A stretch of 7,774 nucleotides of DNA from Syntrophales bacterium (lineage in GTDB: Bacteria > Desulfobacterota > Syntrophia > Syntrophales > UBA8958), in the NCBI GenBank assembly GCA_023231165.1, contig JALNVY010000114.1, positions 1-7,774 on the forward strand, in the 5' to 3' direction. Positions 1-6,417 of the stretch are shown piece by piece. A program made the position numbers and the translations under genes. The notes under the pieces are model-generated. The model searched no databases. It worked only from the letters and a program-made list of their open reading frames with translations, and was not told the DNA's origin. The stretch's first letter is position 1, and each line of letters starts with the position of its first letter.

Positions 1-470
1 CCGGCATACATCTTGTACATATACTTGTTCTTCAGTTCTTCCGTGCCAAAGCGTTCGATCAGGCCACCGGCGCCGAGGGTCAGGCCCGGGTACATGAGAA
101 AGGCAAAATTGGCCGCTGAAAACAATTCGTTGCAGATACTGACGACAACGAGGGGCATTCCCTGGCCGCCCACCTCCGGTGATTTTATAGGGGCAACCCA
201 GCCGCCTTCGCAAAACTTCTTGTATGCGTCGTGATAGCACTTGGGGACCCGCACCTGACCGTCCTTATCCAGATGACAAGCCTCTTGGTCTCCAATGGCA
301 TAGGTAGGCACAATGACATTGACCGCCATCTTCTCTGCCTCGTTTTGCATCATCAGCACGACATCCTTCGAGTAATCGGCAAATTGCTCTTTCTCGAAGA
401 GCTTCTCAATGCCGATCTGTTCAAAAAGGACAAACTGCTGATCCCTCATGTTCACCAATCCGTTACTCAT
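1..470 (-). CDS. Acyl-CoA dehydrogenase, N-terminal part (gene runs off the window)
   Basis: This is a flavin-dependent acyl-CoA dehydrogenase, which would oxidise an acyl-CoA thioester to the 2-enoyl-CoA in the cytoplasm. Only the first 156 codons are present; the frame is open to the window edge, so the truncation is an artefact of the window. Residues 1-30 form the N-terminal extension typical of the roughly 600-residue acyl-CoA dehydrogenases common in Desulfobacterota (related to methylmercaptopropionyl-CoA dehydrogenases). The helical N-domain follows, with the conserved stretch from W90 through PEVGGQGMP and the NELFSAANFAF helix near residues 113-123. The ATG at 468-470 is preceded by AGGAGG with five bases between, so it is preferred over the internal Met8. 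The active-site base and FAD contacts lie outside the window, so substrate cannot be judged. It lies downstream of the TetR gene on the same strand. The family is secure; the exact substrate is unknown. Confidence 0.87.
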   Translation of the reverse strand, partial: MSNGLVNMRDQQFVLFEQIGIEKLFEKEQFADYSKDVVLMMQNEAEKMAVNVIVPTYAIGDQEACHLDKDGQVRVPKCYHDAYKKFCEGGWVAPIKSPEVGGQGMPLVVVSICNELFSAANFAFLMYPGLTLGAGGLIERFGTEELKNKYMYKMYA

Positions 471-495
471 AGCAACCTCCTGTTCTTTTCATTTC

Positions 496-574
496 GCCTT
501 TTCCGATCACGTCTAAATCTTTTCGCCCGGAGAAACACATCAGAAAAGGCCTGGGGGGAAAGGCGTGTTTCTCC
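496..574 (-). repeat. Two interleaved inverted repeats in the leader of the acyl-CoA dehydrogenase gene
   Basis: Two perfect inverted repeats interlock here. GGAGAAACAC (529-538) pairs with GTGTTTCTCC (565-574), and GCCTTTTC (496-503) pairs with GAAAAGGC (543-550). In a leftward transcript the order is a-b-a'-b', so the two stems either exclude each other or form an H-type pseudoknot with connecting stretches of 14, 4 and 25 nt. The second stem ends about 15 nt before the ribosome binding site of the dehydrogenase gene. There is no T-tract after either stem, so a plain intrinsic terminator is unlikely. It could be a cis-acting leader element or, as DNA, an operator. The repeats are seen directly; the function is inferred. 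Confidence 0.4.
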
Positions 575-619
575 TGCGCTTTGTCTTGTTATCGTCTATC
601 CTTCCAAAGAGCTTTCCGG

Positions 620-1267
620 TTACTGACCATTTCCCGATGGCGTTCTCATGCCCCGGAGAAAGGTATTCAACCCGGTCTTGATTGTGGATCGGATCCGCTC
701 CTCACGTTTTTCCTCGGTACCTGTAAACAGGTGCAGAGAAATGATCCCGTTCAGCAGGCCCCAGATGGCATTGCGCTTCTGGCGCAGGTCTATATACTGC
801 GGAAACTCGCCCGAACGGATGCCCATCATGAATATTTCTTCAATAATTCCTATTGTTTTGTTCGTGGCTTTCACGATGAGGTGGTCAATTTCTTCAGGAA
901 GGTTCATGTTGTCGGTATTGAGCATGTAATTCATCATGATCCGGAAGAGCTCCCGGTCGTTCAAAGAGAAATCCGTATAAATGTTGGCAAGGCCCATAAG
1001 CATCGCCGAGCTGCTCTGCCCTTCCTGGATCAAATTAACCATGGCCTTGTGGAATTTATCGATGTCGCTAAGAAGGATCTGGGTGTAGATATCTTCCTTG
1101 CTCTTGAAGTATAGATAGACCGAACCTTTGCTCAGTTCCGCCTTTTTGGCAATGCTTTCCACGGTGACATTCTTGGAGCCCTTGTCGAAAAAAAGCTTCC
1201 GGGCGGCCTTGAGGATCGCATTTTTCCGGTTTTCCTTCTCTCTTTTCCTTCTCTCTTCGAGTCCCAC
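620..1267 (-). CDS. TetR family transcriptional regulator
   Basis: This is a one-component repressor of 215 residues, the usual TetR length. The N-terminal helix-turn-helix covers about residues 17-63, with the family signature around VESIAKKAELSKGSVYLYF (residues 36-54) followed by KSKEDIY. The first 15 residues are very rich in Lys, Arg and Glu. Residues 65-215 form the helical ligand-binding and dimer domain, too variable to name a ligand. The start is a GTG (1265-1267) with AGAGGA about eight bases upstream; no ATG lies in frame near the N-terminus. An acyl-CoA dehydrogenase gene follows 149 bp downstream on the same strand, which suggests a role in acyl-CoA or fatty-acid catabolism, as in FadR/PsrA-like TetR proteins; this is inference. 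Palindromic TGACCA half-sites 46 bp upstream of the start suggest autoregulation. Confidence 0.92.
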   Translation of the reverse strand: MGLEERRKREKENRKNAILKAARKLFFDKGSKNVTVESIAKKAELSKGSVYLYFKSKEDIYTQILLSDIDKFHKAMVNLIQEGQSSSAMLMGLANIYTDFSLNDRELFRIMMNYMLNTDNMNLPEEIDHLIVKATNKTIGIIEEIFMMGIRSGEFPQYIDLRQKRNAIWGLLNGIISLHLFTGTEEKREERIRSTIKTGLNTFLRGMRTPSGNGQ

Positions 1268-1312
1268 TGGTAATGTCCTCTATTCCGTGACTTCTAACCA
1301 GATATTGAACAA

Positions 1313-1336
1313 TGGTCACATACTGACCAATGGTCA
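1313..1336. promoter_or_regulatory. Probable TetR operator: three alternating TGACCA/TGGTCA half-sites
   Basis: Three 6-bp half-sites alternate in orientation: TGGTCA (1313-1318), TGACCA (1324-1329) and TGGTCA (1331-1336). The last two make a perfect 13-bp palindrome with a single central base, and the first two make a second palindrome with a 5-bp spacer. The cluster lies at the predicted transcription start of the leftward tetR promoter, where a repressor would block initiation. A lone TGACCA recurs at 1469-1474, nearer to the rightward deacylase gene. The repeats are seen directly; binding by the adjacent TetR protein is inferred from position. Confidence 0.6.
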
Positions 1337-1341
1337 TGGAA

Positions 1342-1370
1342 CAACTACAAGACTTTTTTGTCCGTGTCAA
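1342..1370 (-). promoter_or_regulatory. Predicted sigma-70 promoter of the tetR gene
   Basis: On the minus strand a perfect -35 box TTGACA (1370 to 1365) is followed after 17 bp by TAGTTG (1347 to 1342), a weak -10 matching three of six consensus bases. The expected transcription start is near 1335, at the edge of the TGACCA palindrome and about 68 nt upstream of the GTG start codon. The perfect -35, the ideal spacing and the operator at +1 support the call; the poor -10 limits confidence. Confidence 0.4.
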
Positions 1371-1536
1371 GATATTTTTTAGATTTACAAAAATTATCTT
1401 GGATCAGAAGTGATTTCGCCATTTTATCATTGCAATCACGGACTATTATCTATAAAGAAAACCCGCAATGACCAATTTATTGATATGTTTGTGGTCTATG
1501 TCTTTCGTTATGAAATCGTCTTGCCCCTATTGCCCC

Positions 1537-1565
1537 TTGCCCGGATGACAGTTCGATGATATATA
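1537..1565 (+). promoter_or_regulatory. Candidate promoter giving a leaderless or near-leaderless mRNA for the D-aminoacylase gene
   Basis: TTGCCC (1537-1542), 17 bp, then TATATA (1560-1565) fits a sigma-70 promoter with four of six matches in each box. Transcription would begin near 1572, only a few bases before the ATG at 1575. No Shine-Dalgarno sequence precedes that ATG, which agrees with a leaderless message. The -35 unit is the third of three close TTGCCC copies (1521, 1530, 1537). The match is moderate and could be fortuitous. Confidence 0.35.
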
Positions 1566-1574
1566 GACCGGGCT

Positions 1575-3188
1575 ATGACAGCAAAAGACTTCGACCTCCT
1601 CATTCTCGGTGGCTTCGTATATGACGGCCTGGGTCGTCCCGGCGTGGAAACCGATCTCGCCGTAAAAGGGGATCGAATCGCAGCGTTGTCAAGGGGAATA
1701 ACTCCTTCCCAGGCAAAAACAGTCATCGATGCCAGGGGAATGGCCGTCGCTCCCGGATTCATCGACCCCCACAGTCATACCGACATTGAACTTCTCGTCA
1801 ACCCCCGGGCAGAAAGCAAAATCCGGCAGGGTGTCACGACCGAAATCTCCGGCAATTGCGGCTATACCGTTTTTCCTCTCTCCAGGCTGAATTACGAGGA
1901 AAAAAGAAGGTATTGTGATGAACAGTACGGCGTGCCACTGGTCTGGCGCGATCTTCAGGGTTTTTTTGAACAACTCGAACAAAAGGGCATCGCTCTCAAT
2001 TATACGACCTTTCTTGGCCACGGTACCCTCCGAAGCGCCGTATTCGGTTCCCAGGACCGGCATCCAACGCCTGAGGAAATGTCGACCATGAAGCAGTTGA
2101 TCCGGGAGAGCATGGAGGCCGGCGCCGTCGGCCTTTCTACCGGGCTCATCTATGTGCCGGGCTGTTTCGCGGACCGTCAGGAGCTGATTGGACTGTGCCG
2201 GGAGGCAGCGGCCTATGGCGGGATCTACAGTACCCACATGCGGAACGAATCGGATTATCTCGTCGAGGCGGTGGAAGAGGCTATCGCCATTGCCAGGGAG
2301 GCGCGGATCAGCCTCCAGATCTCCCATCTGAAGCTCGCTTACCCGCGTAACTGGTCGAAGATTCACTGGGTCCTCTCCAGAATCTCCGAAGTCCAGTCCC
2401 AGGGAATGGAAATACTTGCCGACCGCTATCCCTATACGGCGACTTCAACCGTCCTGTCGGCGTTCATGCCCCCGTGGATCCAACAGGGCACTACGTCCGA
2501 GTATCTTGCCCGCCTCCTGGACCCCGCTTTTGATGAAAAAATCAGAGCTCATGTAGCTGCTCAGGAAGAGAAGGTCGGTTCCTGGGACAATGTCTTTATA
2601 TCCTCCGTACTGCGCAAGGATAATGAACACCTGGCGGGCAAGAGTATCCGGCGGGCCGCCCAGGATGCCGGCAAGGAACCTTATATCTTCATCCGGGACC
2701 TGCTGGTTACGGAAGAAGACCAAGTCTGGATGATCAACTTTTCTTTGAACGAAGACAATTTCAAAAGGATTATCCTTCATCCTCTCGTTATTATCGGCTC
2801 CGACGGCTGGGCGCGGGCCCCTTACGGCCCTTTAGGCAAGGACAAGCCTCACCCGCGATCCTACGGAACATTTCCGCGCATGTTGGGCCGTTATGTTCGG
2901 GAAGAGAAGATTATGAGTCTCGAACGGGCCATCGAAAAGATGACCTCCCTGACGGCAAGGAAATTCGGTCTCTATGGAAGGGGACAGATCAAAGTGGGTA
3001 ATTTTGCCGATCTGGTGATTTTCGATCCCGACCGGATCATCGACAAATCCACGTGGACAGATCCCCATCAATATCCAGAGGGCATTCCTTACGTGATCGT
3101 CAATGGAACACCGGTTATCTTCGAAGGAGAACACACGGAGGCACTCCCCGGACGGATCCTCCGCAAGCGCCATACTCTCAATATATAA
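1575..3188 (+). CDS. N-acyl-D-amino-acid deacylase (D-aminoacylase) family amidohydrolase
   Basis: This is a cytoplasmic zinc amidohydrolase expected to hydrolyse an N-acyl-D-amino acid, or a related amide, to the free amino acid and a carboxylate. The 537 residues are close to the family length. A small beta-sandwich segment (1-58) leads into the TIM barrel. Metal-site residues seen are H66 and H68 in DPHSHTD, C95 in ISGNCG, H221 in STHMRNE, H251 in QISHLK, and the catalytic Asp D410 in IIGSDGWARAPYG, followed by the family's HPRSYGTFPR motif. C-terminal residues near 470-500 close the sandwich (KVGNFADLVIFDP). An in-frame stop at 1557-1559 fixes the ATG, since no other start lies between; it has no ribosome binding site. 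No signal peptide is visible. All expected catalytic residues are present, so it should be active. The true substrate is uncertain, as many members of this family are untested. Confidence 0.9.
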   Translation: MTAKDFDLLILGGFVYDGLGRPGVETDLAVKGDRIAALSRGITPSQAKTVIDARGMAVAPGFIDPHSHTDIELLVNPRAESKIRQGVTTEISGNCGYTVFPLSRLNYEEKRRYCDEQYGVPLVWRDLQGFFEQLEQKGIALNYTTFLGHGTLRSAVFGSQDRHPTPEEMSTMKQLIRESMEAGAVGLSTGLIYVPGCFADRQELIGLCREAAAYGGIYSTHMRNESDYLVEAVEEAIAIAREARISLQISHLKLAYPRNWSKIHWVLSRISEVQSQGMEILADRYPYTATSTVLSAFMPPWIQQGTTSEYLARLLDPAFDEKIRAHVAAQEEKVGSWDNVFISSVLRKDNEHLAGKSIRRAAQDAGKEPYIFIRDLLVTEEDQVWMINFSLNEDNFKRIILHPLVIIGSDGWARAPYGPLGKDKPHPRSYGTFPRMLGRYVREEKIMSLERAIEKMTSLTARKFGLYGRGQIKVGNFADLVIFDPDRIIDKSTWTDPHQYPEGIPYVIVNGTPVIFEGEHTEALPGRILRKRHTLNI

Positions 3189-3264
3189 CTCCGGTTTCAA
3201 AGCAAAGATGATATCAATGAGGCGATGCAGCCAACAAAGATAGCGCTTTGCTTTGAAGCCGGAG
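3189..3264. repeat. 19-bp near-perfect inverted repeat filling the gap between convergent genes
   Basis: CTCCGGTTTCAAAGCAAAG (3189-3207) and CTTTGCTTTGAAGCCGGAG (3246-3264) are inverted copies with one difference, which becomes a G-U pair in one transcript and a C-A mismatch in the other. The arms start at the base after the deacylase stop and end at the base before the phosphatase stop. The 38-nt loop contains a second CAAAG (3235-3239) able to form a smaller hairpin with CTTTG (3246-3250). No T-run follows on either strand, so it is not a standard intrinsic terminator. It may still protect or end both transcripts, or be a member of a dispersed palindromic element family. Confidence 0.7.
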
Positions 3265-4953
3265 CTACAGTACTTTCACTATGAGCATAGTAATGTCATC
3301 AAACTGCGGCTCCTGACCGGCAAAGGCCACCACGTCGTCCTCAACCTTACCGATGATCTCCTGGGCCGGCAGATTACGGTACTTCTTGACCGTCTCGATC
3401 AACCTTTTTTCACCATAGGCCTCCTCAAGGTGGTTGATCGCTTCCGTCACACCGTCGGTATAGCAAACGAGCAGATCCCCTGCGGCAAGATCCACTTCGG
3501 CCTCCTCCAGATCTATGAAATGGACGACGCCGAGGGCAATGCCCCGCGTCTTCAGGACGGAGATCTCTTCTGAGTTGCGTTTAAGTATAAATGGCGGGTT
3601 GTGACCGGCATTTACATAGCGCAGGCGTTTTTCCTTCACATTCAGGATGGCATAGAACAGGGTGACAAACATTCCCGATGTAGAATCCCGACAGATCAGC
3701 TCGTTGGCCTGTTTAATGGCCGCTGCCGCCGAAGGGTTATCCGTCGCACTGGCCCGGACAATGGTCCTGGACAGCCCCATGAATATAGCCGCCGGCATAC
3801 CTTTCCCGGACACATCGGCAATCACCAGTCCCCAGGAGTCAAGGGATACGGGAATATAATCATAAAAATCTCCTCCTACCTCCCGGGCAGGCAGGTTGCT
3901 GGAGGCAAGGTCAATCCCCCCGATATATGGCGCATGCTGGGGGAGAAGACGCAATTGGATCCCCCGGGCGATTTCCAGCTCCCTTTGCAGACGCTCCCTC
4001 TCCGCCGTTGTACACTTCAGGTCCTCCATGTGCCACTTGAGGTCCCGGGCCATTTTATTAAAGGAATCGGCCAACTCTTCAAGTTCATCTCCCGTTTTTA
4101 CCTCGACGGTATGTTCCATTTCCACACGGCCGATGGCCTTGGCACCCTTGATCAGGGCCAGAATAGGGTTGGTGATCATCCGGGAAAGCAAAAAGGAAAT
4201 GGCGGCGACGATGAGCAACATAGCAGCCATGATCATCATGAAACTGTAACGTATGCCGTCTATGCCCTTGTTGATCTCATTGCGAATCTTCGTCGTTGCC
4301 GTGGCAATGCGCAGCTTCGTGTCCTCGGCAGGACGGGAAAATTCATCGATATAGGTTGTCGCCGCTACCCGGTAGGGCGTTCCCTTGATGGGGGCAATGT
4401 ACATGAACTTCCGGCGGATGACACGATCCGAATCCTGCCAGTTGTAATATCCCCCTCCGGAAGTGCCGTCCAGGGCCTGCTCGAAGAGGGCCCAGAAGCC
4501 CGGCAGCATATCTTTCCAGTTGTGCATGTCGTAATTGACCAGCTCCCGGTTGGGATGAAAGCGCATGAACCCCTTCTGATCAAAAATGATAGTATAGCCG
4601 GTAACGCCTACGGACTGGACGGCAATCTGCTGAAACTCCTTGTCTGCTTGAAATTTTTCGATGGACACGCCGGGGTGGCGACGGAGGAAGATCTGGCACT
4701 GGAGGGCCACGTCAATCGCCTGCTGACGGATCATGCCGGCGCCAAGATTCTCCAACGCCTGGGCGCTGTCCGTAGAGGCACTCTCGCCGATGGCGGTGCT
4801 GGCCTTTACTGTATAACGGCTGACCTCCTCGATGTCCCGCTGGGCGATATAACCGAACACGACGAGGGGAACGAGGGAGATTCCCAGAAGCACCAGGAGC
4901 ATCTTGGTCCGGATACGGAATCGGGGATCTTTTACAGACGCAGTTTCTGCCAT
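3265..4953 (-). CDS. Membrane-bound Cache-HAMP-PP2C (SpoIIE/RsbU-type) serine phosphatase
   Basis: This is a 562-residue inner-membrane receptor phosphatase expected to dephosphorylate a STAS anti-sigma antagonist in response to an extracytoplasmic signal. Order: TM1 (about 17-37), a periplasmic sensor (38-235) of Cache-like look (TIIFDQKGFMRFHPN near 121-135), TM2 (236-257), HAMP (258-310), a short coiled coil with the ERERLQRELEIARGIQLRLLP linker motif ending at 338, and the PP2C catalytic domain (340-562). Metal-binding residues are intact: D362 and D365 in GGDFYDY, D380 in DVSGKG, NAGHNPP at 448-454, D500-G501 in YTDGVTE and D552-D553 in FDDITML. The ATG at 4951-4953 lies inside the end of the upstream acetyltransferase gene (22-bp overlap), with AGGAT about five bases before it, which points to translational coupling. 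The likely substrate is the STAS protein encoded at 6418-6750. The ligand of the sensor is unknown. Confidence 0.93.
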   Translation of the reverse strand: MAETASVKDPRFRIRTKMLLVLLGISLVPLVVFGYIAQRDIEEVSRYTVKASTAIGESASTDSAQALENLGAGMIRQQAIDVALQCQIFLRRHPGVSIEKFQADKEFQQIAVQSVGVTGYTIIFDQKGFMRFHPNRELVNYDMHNWKDMLPGFWALFEQALDGTSGGGYYNWQDSDRVIRRKFMYIAPIKGTPYRVAATTYIDEFSRPAEDTKLRIATATTKIRNEINKGIDGIRYSFMMIMAAMLLIVAAISFLLSRMITNPILALIKGAKAIGRVEMEHTVEVKTGDELEELADSFNKMARDLKWHMEDLKCTTAERERLQRELEIARGIQLRLLPQHAPYIGGIDLASSNLPAREVGGDFYDYIPVSLDSWGLVIADVSGKGMPAAIFMGLSRTIVRASATDNPSAAAAIKQANELICRDSTSGMFVTLFYAILNVKEKRLRYVNAGHNPPFILKRNSEEISVLKTRGIALGVVHFIDLEEAEVDLAAGDLLVCYTDGVTEAINHLEEAYGEKRLIETVKKYRNLPAQEIIGKVEDDVVAFAGQEPQFDDITMLIVKVL

Positions 4954-5891
4954 TGAATATCCTGATCGAGTCGGTAATAAGCGTGCCTTCTGCCATCCGG
5001 TGATTTCTTGAGGACAAAATCGTTAATAACATAACCACGGGCCAAATAGTGCATGAACAGGGCCCGGCACTTGTCCCGCAGGGACTGGGCCCGGCTGCGG
5101 TCGGTCTTGAGGAGGCGATCCTGATCATAGGGAATCTCGATAAAGATGGGGCTCTGATTCGATTGAAAGAGCCATTTCTCGCCATGCATTTCCAAGCCAT
5201 CCGCTCCGATTTCAATCTCATTAATCGCATTATCGGAGGTGATGATTGCCGGGTCCAATTCCGGTATCTTCCCCTCTTCCATGCGCTCTCGGACCCGATC
5301 CGATCCGATCAGCCATTCAATAATAAACCGGTCTGTTGAGATCCCTCTGTTGAATTGATCATTGGTAAAAACAGCGCTGTAATAGTTAAATCCGATTTCA
5401 CGAACAAGCCCGCCCATCTTCCGCAAATAGATATAACCGTTGCGGGACTGCAAAGGGTCAAATGTCCAGCGGATCCTTGGGATATTCCGCTCTTTGGCAG
5501 TCTCGTACATGGCAGTCACCATGGCATCTCCGACATTTTTATCCTGATAGCGTTCATCGACGCCCATCCGGGCGCCATACCAGAAAGGTCCTTTTTGATC
5601 GAAATCGGCAAAGAGGGCGGTAAAGCCGATGGGACGGTCTCCCTCGTACCAGGGATCATCCTTGGCCATGGCTTCCTTTTCCTGCGTGGAATAGACCCCT
5701 TCATCGAAAGCAGTCAAAATGAGACCGTTGGTCAGATAGGCCAACTCGAAATAGAGCATCGGGGCATTGACCTCCCGGTAACCTTCCCTTTTCCAGACAC
5801 GCTTTTCCAGTTCCACGACATCATTGAGCACCGTGGCACGCAGATAACGCTCCACCCGGATATTCACTTTTCTGATGCTGTCGTCGGTCAT
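4932..5891 (-). CDS. GNAT superfamily acetyltransferase (COG3375-like) within a partner-switching operon
   Basis: This 319-residue protein has an N-terminal GNAT fold (about 10-185) and a less familiar C-terminal part. The RPIGFTALFADF strand (86-97), the motif-A segment GARMGVDERYQDKNVG (106-121) and RWTFDPLQSRNGYIYLRKMGG (141-161) resemble the group once labelled 'predicted GNAT superfamily acetyltransferase' (COG3375). Motif A departs from the usual R/Q-x-x-G-x-G/A: Asn119 stands where the central Gly is expected, so acyl-CoA binding may be altered. Residues 180-319 hold a beta-rich region and an RALFMHYLARGYVINDFV helix-strand near 286-303. The ATG at 5889-5891 has AAGGAG nine bases upstream. 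It lies third in an operon with STAS, kinase and phosphatase genes. Some COG3375-type genes neighbour N-succinylamino acid racemase; no such gene is here. The acyl acceptor, small molecule or protein, is not known. Confidence 0.8.
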   Translation of the reverse strand: MTDDSIRKVNIRVERYLRATVLNDVVELEKRVWKREGYREVNAPMLYFELAYLTNGLILTAFDEGVYSTQEKEAMAKDDPWYEGDRPIGFTALFADFDQKGPFWYGARMGVDERYQDKNVGDAMVTAMYETAKERNIPRIRWTFDPLQSRNGYIYLRKMGGLVREIGFNYYSAVFTNDQFNRGISTDRFIIEWLIGSDRVRERMEEGKIPELDPAIITSDNAINEIEIGADGLEMHGEKWLFQSNQSPIFIEIPYDQDRLLKTDRSRAQSLRDKCRALFMHYLARGYVINDFVLKKSPDGRRHAYYRLDQDIQWQKLRL

Positions 5892-5946
5892 TGACCCTTA
5901 CTCCTTTATCATCCCTGTACCCACCGCGGGCGATAATATGTCCTCA

Positions 5947-6405
5947 TCAGGCGCCGGCATGCATGTCCTGGCTGGAACCTGAAAACCGCCCGTTATTCCC
6001 GCAGATGAACATCGTCAGGACGTTCTTGTCCCCCTCCCGTCGGTAGAGCAGTTCGTCAACCATGCGCTGAATCAGAAAAACTCCCAGACCGCCCATCTTA
6101 CGGTCCCTGACGCTGCAATGGATATCGGGTTTGGCAAGGGAACGGACATCAAAGGGGACGCCGCTGTCCAAAATATCGATGGTAAAACGTTGATCATCAG
6201 TAATGCCCCCGCGTAATTCTATATCCCCCGGCTGTCCCTCATAGGCATAACGGATAATATTCACCAAGGCCTCTTCCACGGCAAGTTGCACCCTCGGTAT
6301 CTTCTCCGCAGCCAGGCCATGCTGCTGCAGCCACCTGGATAGTGGTTGGATAAATTCCTCAAGATGATCCATCTTGGCAGGCAGGATAATATGTAGCAGG
6401 GACAT
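5947..6405 (-). CDS. HATPase-domain anti-sigma factor / serine kinase (RsbW/SpoIIAB-like)
   Basis: This 152-residue protein is a GHKL-fold ATPase of the anti-sigma type, expected to phosphorylate the STAS protein encoded just upstream and to hold a partner when that STAS protein is phosphorylated. The N box is AVEEALVNIIRYAYEG (42-57) with the Mg-binding Asn49; the G1 box is DILDSGVPFD (77-86); the G2 box is KMGGLGVFLI (103-112). The length is normal for RsbW-like kinases, and there is no histidine-kinase dimerisation domain. The ATG at 6403-6405 lies 12 nt after the STAS stop codon and has no clear ribosome binding site, so it probably depends on translational coupling; the STAS stop lies in the same frame and rules out an earlier start. 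No sigma factor gene is adjacent, so its binding partner must be encoded elsewhere or be a non-sigma protein. Confidence 0.9.
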   Translation of the reverse strand: MSLLHIILPAKMDHLEEFIQPLSRWLQQHGLAAEKIPRVQLAVEEALVNIIRYAYEGQPGDIELRGGITDDQRFTIDILDSGVPFDVRSLAKPDIHCSVRDRKMGGLGVFLIQRMVDELLYRREGDKNVLTMFICGNNGRFSGSSQDMHAGA

Positions 6406-6417
6406 AAACGTTGACCA

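Larger units (their letters stand above)
1268..1574. other. Divergent intergenic control region between tetR and the D-aminoacylase gene
   Basis: This 307-bp stretch carries no gene I can support. It holds the tetR ribosome binding site, the TGACCA operator cluster and the tetR promoter in its left part, an AT-rich centre (about 1371-1480) with no clear motif except a lone TGACCA at 1469-1474, and at its right end three near-tandem TTGCCC units followed by a TATATA box just before the deacylase start codon. No RNA gene or strong terminator-like hairpin was found in it. Confidence 0.6.

Noticed and set aside
529..574. The 10-bp inverted repeat as an intrinsic terminator of the tetR gene
   Set aside because: The loop is 26 nt and no T-tract follows on the minus strand.
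1508..1762. An 84-codon minus-strand frame over the start of the deacylase gene
   Set aside because: No ribosome binding site or family resemblance; it overlaps the well-supported deacylase start.
1689..2366. A 225-codon open frame on the minus strand inside the deacylase gene
   Set aside because: It is a shadow of the deacylase, whose catalytic motifs are all present in the plus frame.
3601..4956. A 451-codon open frame on the plus strand
   Set aside because: It is antisense to the Cache-HAMP-PP2C phosphatase, whose domains and metal-binding residues are all intact; the plus-strand product looks like no protein family and has no ribosome binding site.
5296..5310. Three tandem copies of CGATC in the GNAT coding region, considered as a phase-variation repeat
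   Set aside because: Three copies are too few for frequent slippage, the frame is intact, and the encoded residues fit the protein.
5886..5896. GGTCATTGACC palindrome at the GNAT start codon
   Set aside because: It is short, sits over a start codon inside an operon, and has no promoter around it; probably chance.
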